Positions 11,772 to 24,100 of a DNA stretch of 64,000 nucleotides are shown here, piece after piece. The stretch's first letter is position 1, and each line of letters opens with the position of its first letter. Made by a program: the position numbers and the translations under genes. This DNA comes from Purshia tridentata (Eukaryota; Streptophyta; Magnoliopsida; Rosales; Rosaceae). Below the pieces are notes generated by a model. That model had not been told where the DNA came from. It saw only the letters and a list, made by a program, of their open reading frames with translations, and made no database searches. The stretch covers positions 1 to 64,000 of the forward strand of contig QANT01000447.1 of assembly GCA_003254885.1 (NCBI GenBank). Reading direction: 5' to 3'.

Positions 11772-14700
11772 TTACCCTGTAATGTCAGCTCTCTGAATCA
11801 GTACCGATGAATAGGGCACATGAAATGCATCAAGCAACAAAAGGGAAAGGAAAACAGTGTGATCACCTTGGTGAGCGAGAGTAAGTGCGTGAACGAGCAC
11901 GGGTACCGGACCGAGAGTGAGATGGGGATCGGGAACGAGAACGGCTCCAAGATCGAGAATAATATCTTCGGGAACTCCGGCTTCTACTTGGACTTCTACT
12001 GTGTCGGTATCTTCTGCAGTAAACACATTTTTCACAATAGCATACAAGAGAACAAAATTACACAAGGCCTCTTTGTAAACATTAAAATAAATTAATTGTA
12101 ATATCACGAATTCTGAATCGTTGCTAAAAACAGTATATAGCATTTGGGTTGAGGATATTTCCATATTATGGGAGGGTTTAGTTTATAGATAATAAGGTTA
12201 TAGTACCAAGTTTATTTACAGGATATGCAAACACAATATGTTGGTAGATTCAAAGGTTTTTGACACTTGATTAAATGGGTTAGGTTAGGATTGACTAGAA
12301 CTTGACACGAAGTAAAAATGACACAACCAAACATGACACAGCATGACTCAATTGCCACCCCTAAATTCAAAGTTACAACCCAGATCGATCATGTGAAATG
12401 AAAATTCAACCACCTTGGAGGAGAATGGCTGTAGCTCCTGCTACGACTACGACGTCTAGATCGACTTAATCGGCTTGTTTCTGCAAGTTTTTCCAGCCTC
12501 TGGCGCTCCTGTTCTCGTTTTTTAGCCATTTCAGCAGCAGTATCTTTCTTAACTGGAAAAGGCAATTAATACCAAAATCATATTATATAAACATGCAACA
12601 CAAAGTACCACAGGACCCTCACCTACTCCAAGATAAACAACATGATATAATGACCAAAAAGTAGACAGGATTACTCTTTCCAACTTATGATAACAAGTTT
12701 TAAGACAATTAGCCATTTTACTTCTCAAATGCATAAGTTGAAGAGCATACTTTGTTTGTTGAGCTGCTTGCTCATAATCCTTTTAAGTCGTTCTTGAGGG
12801 GTTTCTTTCTTCTCCACTGGTTGCTGCTTCGATGGCCCAACAGAAGCACTTGTCTTGGTTAACTTTGCCAATGCTGAAGATGTGCTGCATAACAAGGAAA
12901 CAAATAAACTTACAAAAGTGGGAAATATATATTTAAAATGATGTAAAAGAACTCAGGAGACAAAGGCAAAAGAACAAAATTAGGAAAAATAATTAATAAG
13001 CCCTCCAATCTAGACAGACATAAATTTAAATTAGTTTTGGAAAACCTAAAACGTGAAGAAAAAAATAGATTTTAGGATCCAGGCTCCATGAGATACCTTG
13101 GCAATGGTTTCACCACCTTGGTGCCCTTATCCTTGTCAAGGGATGCACCGGATGCAGGATCAACATGCAGAGCCTCAAGTATGAAACCAGTTGAAGGCCT
13201 GCGGGAAAGCAGAAGCATTAGGGATACCAATTTCAATAGTTTTGTTTTGTGTATGTCAGAAGTGTTTATAGAAGATTAGTTTCGGGGAAAAAATGAGCTT
13301 CAGAAAGGAAGCCTCCATCCCTCTTCCTCTTGGCAGTTAGGCTGATAACCCTAAGCCTGATCTATTCTAAACCACAAAATTTTGCCGCAGGTAACAAAAT
13401 GGGGGAAAAGCTGCAGCAGAGTAAAGACTGTCCAATGAATCTTTTGCAAGAATTAAAGGTCGAGTGCTCCGACCGGTTTAACACATCATCCCGTGAGGGA
13501 GGAGATGGTGGTGGAGAAAATCCTTCACGCTTTGATTCATCCTTGTCTCCAGAGCCCCCAAATTCAGTAATATATTCTATCTTAGAAGTCGTTGGTTTGC
13601 TTCGATGACCATCATCCGAGTGTCGCCCACGAGGATGACGCCTTGAGTATGATGGTGAGTACGATCGAGATCTTGATCTGCACACACAAGGAAAAATAAA
13701 AAACATTTACCAAGTTCCTTTTCTAAAGAGGTAAGGATGTCCATAGCAATCATAAATAAATTGTACCTCCTAGAACGAGGATAAGCTTCATATGTTGGAC
13801 TTCGTCTGGTTTCACTGCATACATAAATAGGGTGCAATACTATCATAATTGCTATGGAATGCTAAACTCAACCACCTAGCACCAGGAGCAGTCATATATT
13901 TAAGATTGGAAAAAGAAATTTCATAGTTTTCTACCGGTACGGATCATGGTGGAGAACCCGAGTTCCAGTTATTCTTGAAGCTTCTCTTTCTCTCTCCCTC
14001 TCTATCTGAGAAGCCTTCCTTCTTTCTTTACGGCTCATCTTCCTCTACAGATTTTGGAAATGCAAATTATGCATTGATAAACACTACAATCGAAAGGTCA
14101 TTTAACCCACACTTGTGAGAACTTACAATTGCAGGATCGCCTTTGATGACTTCTTTTTGCCTTTTCTCCTCCTCCTTAGCTTTCTTATCCATGTAAACAA
14201 GCCAACCATACCTTTTTATTCCAAACTCTTTTGCTATTTTATCCATTCCTTCATCACCGCTATCATCACTGTTGAAATCATCCTCATCATCATCTTCGTC
14301 ATCATCTTCATCATTATCATCACCATCTGAAAAATAGGCCTCCTCTTTTCCATCCCCTTCATAAGAGAACCCCACCTGGGAATAAGAACCTTTACTGGCA
14401 GAAGCTTGTTGCAGCTGAGACCTGCCACATATGCATCAAAACATAAGAAATGAAGTCACAACAAGTCAAAGGAACTGAACTTATAGTGTCCATCGTATGT
14501 AAAGACCCACACCCGTAAAAATGTAAAAGAAAAAAATCGAACCTCTCATGAGCAAATGGAGCAGTAGCTTTGGTCTCCATCTCTTGATTCACGTGTAGCA
14601 AACCCTCGTCATCAGTAACTGTTTATGTACAAAGCTTAAACTGTGAGAATCTTCAATTAAAATCCCTCGTGCATTAATAATATAATGGACTCAAAAAAAT

Positions 14701-15501
14701 AGTTTCTCATTCATTTACAACCCCAAAAAAGACATATATGTATAACTTTTGTATTTCACTGTTTCAGCATAGATAATAGTCTTAATAAATAGGAAATGAA
14801 TATTGGATAAAGAAAACCAATCTATAATCTACAATGAAGATGCTGACTTAAGTAATGTAATGAATACATGATTAAAAATTAAAATAAAGTACCGACATCC
14901 TCTACGACGATGCTTAATTAAATCCCGATAACGCTCAAAATTAACAAACTCTTCTAATTCTTCATCCTCTTCCGTCTTTTCCTGAACTCGGAAGTGTTTC
15001 GACTCTCGAATAAAATCAAGAAGGGCACGCCCATCAAATCTGCGTTTTGCATACATAGTAAGTAAATCCCCAACCTTTGCTAACTAAATAAGCTCATTCA
15101 TTTATCACCAAAACAAAAAAGCTAATTCATTTGCAAAAACAAAAAATTACAATTTTCACCTGTCAATTAAAACGTCCTGTTTCCCATTCCAAGGAATCCT
15201 GAAAAAAACAAAATTTGAAAGTTTATGTTCATGTTCATGTTCATGACATATGCAAATTTCTATTTGTGAACAAATTAGGATCAAATTGGAGCTGAGAGAC
15301 ATACAGTCCTTGCTGGTCCTCGGTGGCCTGGTAGAGGCCGTCGTCGCGGTACAGACGGCAGCGGGAGCCGACGACCTGGATGGACTGCTGGGGGTCGCCG
15401 CGCCGCTTGGCGAGGAAAACAGCACGTCGTTGAGCTCGCTTTCGAGCGGCGTCCATCATTTCGTGGACCTTCTTCTCCGACCTCCTCGCTTCGTGCCACA
15501 T
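11772..15501 (-). CDS. CLASRP: CLASRP/SWAP-type serine/arginine-rich splicing protein
   Basis: Coding exons, 5' to 3': 15501-15305, 15198-15160, 15039-14897, 14618-14543, 14421-14127, 14044-13935, 13814-13767, 13677-13474, 13198-13097, 12884-12751, 12552-12414, 12013-11867 and 11790-11772, about 550 residues. The N-terminus MWHEARRSEKKVHEMM with later IPWNGKQDVLIDRFDGR is the diagnostic SWAP N-terminal domain of CLK4-associating SR-rich protein. Next come FVNFERYRDLIKHRRRG, an acidic Asp/Glu tract in exon 5, and FGIKRYGWLVYMDKKAKEEE. The motif IEYITEFGGSGD matches animal CLASRP ITFITSFGGSD. Exon 10-11 encodes a KETPQERLKRIM coil and exons 11-12 an RS/SR-rich tail. The family acts in the nucleus in alternative splicing and binds CLK kinases. 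The donor of exon 3 (T|GTCGGT) is weak but preserves frame. The last acceptor is ambiguous. Confidence 0.92.
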
Positions 15502-16399
15502 CTTCTTCCACCGGATTCGATTCGATTCGACTGGGTGAGTTGCGCACCAGACAAAACGCTAACCCTTTCTTCTTCCTGTTGCTCCTGGGACCAACTTATT
15601 TCACGAAGAAGCTTGTGAGACTAAGAACGGGAGCTATTTGGCAATTGGCATTTTGGGTCTGGACCACAAACTTTGGCATTTTGGGTCCTTGGCCCAAATA
15701 CTCAAGCCCAAAATAAATAATTTATTTGAACTTTTCTTGTAAGTTAATTATATTTTTCGTTACATTTGAAGGAATCAGATTCTAAATCTATCTTAATCTC
15801 AACATGTTACCTCACTATTCATCATCACTTAATCTAACCCCGAAGAGTTTTAGTGTCAAGTTCAAAACGTTGCAAATAAGGTCGAATGATGGTATTTAGG
15901 GATTAGAGTTTAAGGTTCATGCTTAAACCCTAGTGAATAAACTCTAAACATTTTCACTCAACCTTATTTAATGAGAAGTGGCATGGTTGCAACTTACTGA
16001 AATTTTAATGGTTTTTGTTATACTATTCATGTAGACTAGTCAAAATAGACCCTATGAAAAATATACATATGATATAGACCTAAAGAATACAAGTTTATTG
16101 TTAACACGTAAATTTGGTCAATCAACAAGGGAGTCCCAATTTGACCCAAGCAACTCTTATGATTATGTGTTATACAAGAATAAAAAACAATAGAACATGT
16201 ACATATTACGTGATTCACCTTAAATTTGGGTTACTTCCATCGGTTGTTAAGGATTTCCACTAATGAATACAAGATATTATAAGATGTTTGCATGATGGTA
16301 TCTCTCGATATTGTACAAGAGCCTTACATTGGCTAAGGTCGATCTCATTCGGGTCAGAGTCAAACCTTAGGCTCGGTCAGTCTTGATCATTCTCCTTGG

Positions 16400-16535
16400 T
16401 CTCTACATATATTTTTGATACTGTAGGAGTGCTTTAAAGTTAATGACTTCTAGAGAGAGGGTTCGAACCCCGACAATGTAGGAGAGAGCTTTTATCTTCA
16501 GTCAACTAAACCAACTTCTTTGAACATGGTATAAA
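16400..16535 (-). mobile_element. tRNA-derived SINE-like fragment
   Basis: Read on the minus strand, a pol III A-box-like TGGTTTAGTTGACTGA (near 16513-16498) is followed about 40 bases later by a near-perfect B box GGGGTTCGAACCC (16471-16459). This spacing is that of tRNA-derived SINEs. The ends and target-site duplication could not be fixed, and there is no cloverleaf, so it is not an intact tRNA gene. Confidence 0.5.
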
Positions 16536-18855
16536 CACTTAAGTTTTGTCCTTTTTAATTTTTATTTTTCATTTCATTTTGTGTATATTATAATTTATAA
16601 AATTTTAATTTTAGAGTGTAAGAAGCTGAAGGAGAAGTGTTAATAAAATATAGGATCTCATTTAGGAATTTTAGCCCACTAGTTTAATGAAAAAAATGCC
16701 TATTTTATAATGTTTCAACTTTCAAGCAAAATTGGGGCTCGTTTTCTAAGGTGGACGTAGACCTCTATTTCCCAGAAAAATAAAAGTGGTCTTTTATAAT
16801 TAAGTTGTATAACCCAATTCTACATGATGAAGGTGGACCTCAACTTTAAGTTTTTCCTAGAGCCTCTCTAAATTATAAGAAGCGTCCCTTCGTAATACTA
16901 CCAAAACTTAAAGAAAATATAAAAAGTAACTCAACACCAGATGTTGCTGTGGATTATAGAAAGTTCAAAGTTGGTAACCCGACCAAGAAGGAGAGACTCA
17001 ATGATGTTACTTTAGAATGCTTTGCTCAAAAAATCAATGTCATTGATGTACTATTATTCAAAAAGCTAGGAATTTTCAAATGTGCTAGAAAAGTGGTTCA
17101 CCCGATGTACATGGTCTATATATATATGATGACTGCTACTCTGTTGCTTTTGCATTAAAATTCAAAAGACATGGGACACTAGCTTCTTAAAATGATCAAC
17201 GTTCAACATTTGGCCCATCATTTTCTCAGTTTGTACTGTATATTTTGTGTGTGGGAGGGTCAAATGTACAGTCAAAGTACTCTTCTTGCTTACTTAGTCA
17301 ATTAAACAAAAAAAAAGTCATGATTCATTCGTACTGGCACTGCTGTGATATTAACAATATGGGGGACTGGAAGGACCAGATGGAAAAATGGGTATGGCAT
17401 GATTGGCATCCACCATGTACTTGGTTGAATCTTGGTCATGAATAAAAGAATACAACTGTGGCATATATCTACACTCTCCTATGAAGTCTTGCCCAAACTT
17501 TCTGGAACTAAAACACTGGATTTCTGGGTTGTCAATACAAACTTAATTATGAAGCAACTCTTAAATTATACCTATGGTCGGCTCTATCCATCTGTCACAT
17601 TATATTATAGTTGAAATTCAAAATATATTAGAAATTTTATTAGTTATTGGTTGCTATTTTATACTGATTCATATGAGACAATCAAAAGATTTAATATGAG
17701 ATACAAATAAGGGACAACATATTCAATGGTTAGATTTAACACGATTATGAAATGAATAATTCATTAAAATAAATTCAACGCTTGAATGCATTATCTTTCA
17801 TTTGTTCTTTGTGTTAAGTCTCTCATGTGAGTTGAATTACTTTTTTCACCAACAAGATTGTGGTTTAGTGGTTTTTCTCTCTATTATATTGAAGAAGACT
17901 CAAATTTAAATCTCCTTTCTCTGACACAAAAATAAGATATAATTTTTACAATCGAATGTTAAAACCTCTGTTCTTTCTCAAATTTGAAAGAATTTAACTT
18001 AATTTTAACAGTTGTTATATCATATATATATGTTTATTTTTCTTATCACATAATTAACTTAGCATATAATTAGTGAAACAAATACAAAGAATGTAGGGAA
18101 AAGTAAAATTATTAAAATCTAAAAATTAAGAATATATATGTTTGCATGCCATGAGTATTTGTGTGGTAGAATTATGGAGGGCGCTATTTCTTTGATGGAA
18201 AGCCACCACGGTCAGCTGACACTGACAGCGACCGTGTTGATCATCTTGGAGGCAGCAGCCGTCATCAAATTGACATATATGCATGCATTGATTAATTACT
18301 TTGATTAGATATAAAGCTTAATTAATTTGTTTAATGGATTGCCGATTAGTACGTATGTCATAAGCTACTCCTAACTTGTTGCGAGTCACTTGCCCAATTT
18401 CTAATTATCCCTGGCTTATCCAACACCATCGACATGTGATCTTGACTCAGTGGGGCAGCAAACGTAAGCACAACTTGGGAATTTTATATTATCGCGTGTC
18501 CTGCCTCTCAACTAAACTATACATACAAGTCTGCTCATGTATAATAATTGCCATTAATTATGCATTAAATGTCATTAACATCATAATTAACCAAACTTCA
18601 TTCATTTGTTTGTTTCAGGAGTACTCTACGGGTATATGATGGAAAAAATTACTGAATTAATCAAGTGGAAGGTAATTAAAAAGAGAAGAAACTGATGCAG
18701 GACGGTGGATAAAAGATAAGGGGCATGGGCAAAATCAGGGTGGAGTAGGCATACGAGGCAACTACTTCGGAAACCAAATGCTTAGGGTAATCAAAATTTA
18801 TAGACTAATCTTTTAAATATTATGATGATTTCTGTAACTACTTAACTTAAAACAG

Positions 18856-19113
18856 AATGGATGGCCGTTAAAATGAGGGGCATTTGAGTTTTCACCCCTG
18901 GTCATCGTTTCCAATACCATTCAGGAGAGTCTGGAGCCATGTCGTCTCCGGTTGTCAGGCCCGGCTTCCCGCAGTTGGAGGAAAGAAACTTTGGCAACAA
19001 AGAAGACGGCCCATATTGCAAATTGCTGCCTCCAAACTCTCATGGGCGGTGTTAGGGAACATGACCCAGGGTGAAAACCCATAAATTAATGCCCCTCATT
19101 TTAACGGTCATTC
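18856..19113. mobile_element. Foldback MITE of about 255 bp
   Basis: The left end carries CCGTTAAAATGAGGGGCATT (from 18864) and the right end carries its exact reverse complement, ending near 19106. The similarity extends inward through GAGTTTTCACCC and the complementary GGGTGAAAACCC. The interior is relatively GC-rich. No transposase is present. The target-site duplication is not clear, so I leave the superfamily open. Confidence 0.65.
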
Positions 19114-19342
19114 ACAATATTTTGACATAATAGACAAGATTGGAAAACGTTAGATAGTAAGTGGACCTCTTTAAAACAGAAAAAAATTCGTGAACTACTG
19201 TGAAATTAACTCATAAATAACTCGATCAATGACACAATTTCCTCAATATTACTTTTATTATTGGATCTAATGTTAATTTAACAATATAAGATTTATTGGT
19301 AATAATATTACATAAATAATTGACATGACAATCCATATCATT

Positions 19343-19757
19343 AAGCCAAAATATCCTTCCAAAGATACTTAGGTTGTGGATAGTGATTATGAGAGAATGC
19401 TTATTAGAGGATCCAAATTTAGGTTATTCTTCCATTTCGAATCCTTAGAGGGAATACTACATAATTCTTACATTTCTTCCAACACATTGAGCAGAAATAG
19501 CTTAGTGACATCTCATGCTTTTAAATAGCAATTTTTTTTATCTTTTTTTTGGTAAATAAGCCAAAATATCCTTCCAAAGATACTTAGGTTGTGGATAGTG
19601 ATTATGAGAGAATGCTTATTAGAGGATCCAAATTTAGGTTATTCTTCCATTTCGAATCCTTAGAGGGAATACTACATAATTCTTACATTTCTTCCAACAC
19701 ATTGAGCAGAAATAGCTTATTGACATCTCATGCTTTTAAATAGCAATTTTTTTTATC
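19343..19757. repeat. Two near-identical 200-bp direct repeats
   Basis: Copies at about 19343-19542 and 19558-19757, offset 215 bases, differ at one obvious position (cttagtgac versus cttattgac). A 15-base T-rich spacer separates them. They carry no gene. The near identity means a very recent tandem duplication or an assembly artefact. Confidence 0.8.
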
Positions 19758-20556
19758 ACAAAAATAAAGTCAATAATCACCGGACTTTGAGCAGAAACAG
19801 AAACCTAACTATCACCTACGTACAACTGTTATAATCAATATTCATTAACCCATTTAATCTTCCATATAACTCTCACACACACTCATTATGATAAATTCAG
19901 CATAACCAAAAATAATCAAATTTTGAAGCAAAGGGTAGCCATAAAGTCAAGTTCACTCAGGTGATGCATGAATGACGACTACAACCCAAAACCCACAAAC
20001 CATTTCCCTTAATCACGTCAGATAATTTTCTGGGCAAGCAAACAGAAAATGTGCCAAATCTAAAGATAGAAAAGCCAAAAAATTAGTAAAACTAAAAACT
20101 AAAAAGGAAATTTATTTTGTATAACCACAATAATATTATCTAGTGTAACTAATTTATGTGTTATTATATAGTTACGTGTTATATTTGTACTTGTAGAGTA
20201 TATTATTAACAATGTTTACTCTTATTATAACGTGAATCAAATTCTTTTACTTATAAAATATACTATTCAGGATATTTACTGTTATTATAATACATAAACC
20301 GATTACGCATTCCACTCGTACAAAATAATTTCTGGTAAAAAGAAAGAGAACAGGTAATGATGACGTGGACCAACCATAGCAAAGTCACAAAGGGTCCCAC
20401 CACCACCTCCCATACGAGCTTTGTCCTTCCTATTAAAACCCCTCCGCCGAACAACAAAAGAAAAGAAAAGCCAAACAAGCCATAGCGCTCTCCAGCCCAC
20501 CGCGCGAGGTCCTCCGACCTCCGCACATCCCCACGCGCGGGGCGGTGGCCGAACCC

Positions 20557-21135
20557 ATGTCTGAACCTCACGCCCCGCCACCTCCTCTACCTCTGCCTCT
20601 CCTGAAGCAGCGGTCATGGTCCCCCGACGCCTACCGAGACGAGGCGTGGCACCGGCGCAAGAGCAACAGCAGGAGGAATAAGCAGCAGCGTAGCAAGAGC
20701 GTGACCGACGAAGACCTGGACGAGTTAAAGGCTTGTATCGAGCTGGGTTTCAGCTTCGACTCGCCCGAGTCTGATCAGCAACGGCTCTCCGATACTTTGC
20801 CTGCTTTGGGTCTATACTACGCCGTCAACAAAAACTATAATGAGTCGGTGGTCTCCAAGTCTAATACGACGTCGTCTTCGCCCACGCCGTCAGAGTGCGA
20901 CTCCCACTCTCCCTCGGACAGCCCCCTTACCATATTCGGACCCGGTATGTATTTTTAGCTTTCTCATCTGATCTAATCAATTGGGTTTTCTCTTTTTTCT
21001 TTTCTTGGTTTGGTTTGTTAATTTTCTGTTCTTTTCTTGGGAAAATGATCAGGAGATAATCCGCAGACGGTGAAGGCATGGTTGAGGCAGTGGGCTCAGG
21101 TGGTGGCTTGCACGGTGAGGCAGAGTTCGAGCTAG
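20557..21135 (+). CDS. DUF1685 family protein
   Basis: Two exons, 20557-20944 and 21053-21135, join in frame to 156 residues (donor G|GTATGT, acceptor ATCAG|GA). The ATG at 20557 gives MSEPHAPPPPLPLP; a longer frame would need a GTG start. DUF1685 hallmarks are visible: KQRSWSPDAYRDEAWHRRK near residue 17, KSVTDEDLDELKACIELGF, then FDSPESDQQRLSDTLPAL and ALGLYYAVN. A serine-rich linker leads to GDNPQTVKAWLRQWAQVVACTVRQSSS at the C-terminus, within which the WLRQWAQVVACTVRQ core is typical. The family is plant-specific, small, probably cytosolic or nuclear and of unknown biochemical function. It resembles, from memory, Arabidopsis At3g50350. Confidence 0.9.
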
Positions 21136-21139
21136 CTAG

Positions 21140-24100
21140 CTGATCAAATTTTCGATGGTTGGTTAATTGTGAACCAAACCGAACCAGACCAGACCAGAGT
21201 TATGAATGTAACCAAAAAAAAGTTCAAACATCAACGTCAAACAACCGCTATGAGTCTATGATATGATGATAATATTCGTATGTCACTATTTCCCACCCCA
21301 CCCACCACCGACTTCATTTTGATGGACTAAAAATAATTAGGGGAAGATTTTAAAGTAGGGGTAATGTAATGTAATGTGAACACCAACTTGTTACTTGTAC
21401 TGGGATTGATTAACCTTTTGCTTTTGTTTCTTTAATTGCTAATCTGCCTCTTCTATGTTCTATTTGTCTGCTCTCTTTTATTTTCTCCTTTGGCTTTTGG
21501 CTAAATGGCTTGTGTCTGAACCCTGATGTAAAAAAAGGTCAAATAGATGTTTGTTTGTGTCTAAACACAAGGAATGTTAAATTTGTCCTTTGCTTTCTTA
21601 TGCTTAATTAAGGAAACTAAACGGTAAAGTGAACACAAAAGGCTCCATGTCTCATACTTTAAGGAATACAGCTTGATTACTTTGATGAGTGGGACTCATA
21701 TTCTTCCTTGAAAGGAAAGGCAATGAAGTGGAATTGTGCTAGATTTTATTCATATATGTGTTAATACTTTCCTGTTGATCCATAAATTTAAATTTCAATG
21801 TATGAATAAAATCTTATGGCCTCTTTGAGAACAAGTGTTTTGACTTTAATGCCCAATGCAAACGAACTTTTGTGTTAGCAATCAAGGGTTACAACCATCA
21901 GTGACACATTCATAAAGAGTTCCAACCACTGCTTCTCCATTGTGGGCCGATCTAGGCCCAGAGTTGACCTTAATTATGACCAGCCATAATTGGGTTTTAT
22001 GGGCCATGATTAATGTTGTACACTAAACACTTGCACACCATGTTGAGTTCATGTAGCCGTTGCAGTGATCATTTTGAAACACGCGTTTGATTATTAGACT
22101 ATATGATTGCTCATGGCCATTCCTAGGATTTAAAATTGTCAAAGGAATTATAAATTATGGATCAACTATGTAATATGCTACATTCATCCTGCCCTTACCT
22201 ATATGTTGGTTGCTTCCTTATTTCTTTTAATAATTTTGAAAATTATTGTGTAAGGGCTAGATGAGACATCAGAGGAGGGGTAGGGGCTGTATGGCACTAT
22301 AAATACCCCTCAAATATGAGTCATGTGTAAGACATATGGGTGTTTTAGACGAAAAATGTAACAAAAGTTACAAAAATTAACAAATTAAAGTGATACTTGT
22401 ACAATAATTCATAGACTTCATAATTTCAAAATAAAATTCATAGACTAAAGTGACGAGTTTATATAATTCATGGACTATACCTATAATTAACTCTACTATA
22501 TATAAATTCTTACATTTTTCTGTTACATTGTGATAATGGACTTTTTCTAATAGACTTGATAAGCTTTTTGGGAGCATGAGAGAGTTGGATTTTTGACATG
22601 CATGTAACCATTAAATATTGGGGAATCTTATTACCCTTAAATTGGGTCACTTAATTAAAATTAGCCTTAAATATTCCCATCCAACAAAATGACCCAACTC
22701 ATAAATCTTATATGGGTGTATATCTTATCTTATATGCACACCCAAAACCATTTGCATCCTAGAAATAATGCACATTTCTTTTGGCCCTGAGGATTACAAA
22801 GTAACAGGAGAGGCAAGTGTTTGTGTGTCATGTATCGGCATATAATTCTGCCCTTTTAAGATTTATTCTTCATAGTTAACTGACCAAAGTCTTTTCATAC
22901 TTCACTAAGAATTTGCTTATATGATTTTTTTTTTTTTTTTTTGCGTACATAACTCCTGGAATGAACTGATGGGCTCGCATGCTGTATAAAACCTTATACA
23001 ATTGGTACACAATTAGTATATATATATAGGTGTTGTTTTTTCTTGAGACAATCTGATATATTTTTATCATCAATCAGTTTGACATTATATATTTTCACAC
23101 AATAAATTCAAACATGAGTACTCTACTTAATCATGGTCCAAATAAGCTAGCTTTTGGCACTCTCTACATTCAAGGGAGCGTCTCTATCGATTTCACCTAC
23201 GTATTTTTATTTATTCACAAAATCAACGGCATAGATCCAAAGTTGTGCAAGTATATTAATTTTCTTTGTATAAAATTAAATATTGCTGATCAAGTTGCCA
23301 AGAAATAAGCCTAATTGATCATTGTAAATGCTTAAATCCTTTTCCCAAGCTTTAGAATTAAGGTAGTGAGTTGACATTCGCTCCTTCTTTACTCCTTGGA
23401 ACCATATGCATCATGCATGTTACTATAATGTACTTAATTAAAGAAAGTTTCAAATGGCAGAGGGTATCCTTGACAATATATATATGTACTTATATATATA
23501 TATATATATATATACAAAAAAAAAATTAACAAATCTCGTTTATAAAGTTTAACTTCTTGACGAGAGAATAACAAAAATATCTTTGAATATTTGTCCCATT
23601 TTGTCTCTTTATTATAGCTGGACTGAGATTGTCTATTTTCTCTTTGAGTTCTCACTTCTCCCCCATGGGTACTAAAAAGACGTTTGATTTGTTTAAAATT
23701 ATGGGATGGGAATGGGATCAGTTGGAAATTCACACCCTGCATTAATTAATTTCCCTTCACCAGTTACTAATTATGATAATAATCAAATAATGACAAACGA
23801 TTCATATATATGCATTAAATTTCATTCAAGAAATAGTCCAATACATCTTATTTTGATTAATATATTTTAAAGATGATCGACCATCTTAACAAATAGAAGC
23901 TCCGGATCCAATATTATTTATGGTCGTTTTAGACCATTTTAATCTTCCTGAAGACCTATTTGTCGTTCAAAGACGTGTAGGTCTAAACTATGTTTTGAAT
24001 TTCCAATACATGCTTACAATTACAGCTACCTAGCTCCTGTACGATTCAGTCAACTTACTAGCTAGTTAAATATATATATGAAGAAAAAAAGCTATGTATT

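Larger units (their letters stand above)
15620..20540. other. Gene-free interval with SINE- and MITE-like pieces
   Basis: No gene is recognised. It holds a tRNA-derived SINE-like piece (about 16400-16530), a second weaker one near 17850-17940, a small GC-rich patch with imperfect inverted repeat at 18205-18240 (CACGGTC pairing with GACCGTG), a foldback MITE at about 18856-19113 and a 200-bp tandem duplication at 19343-19757. Confidence 0.5.
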
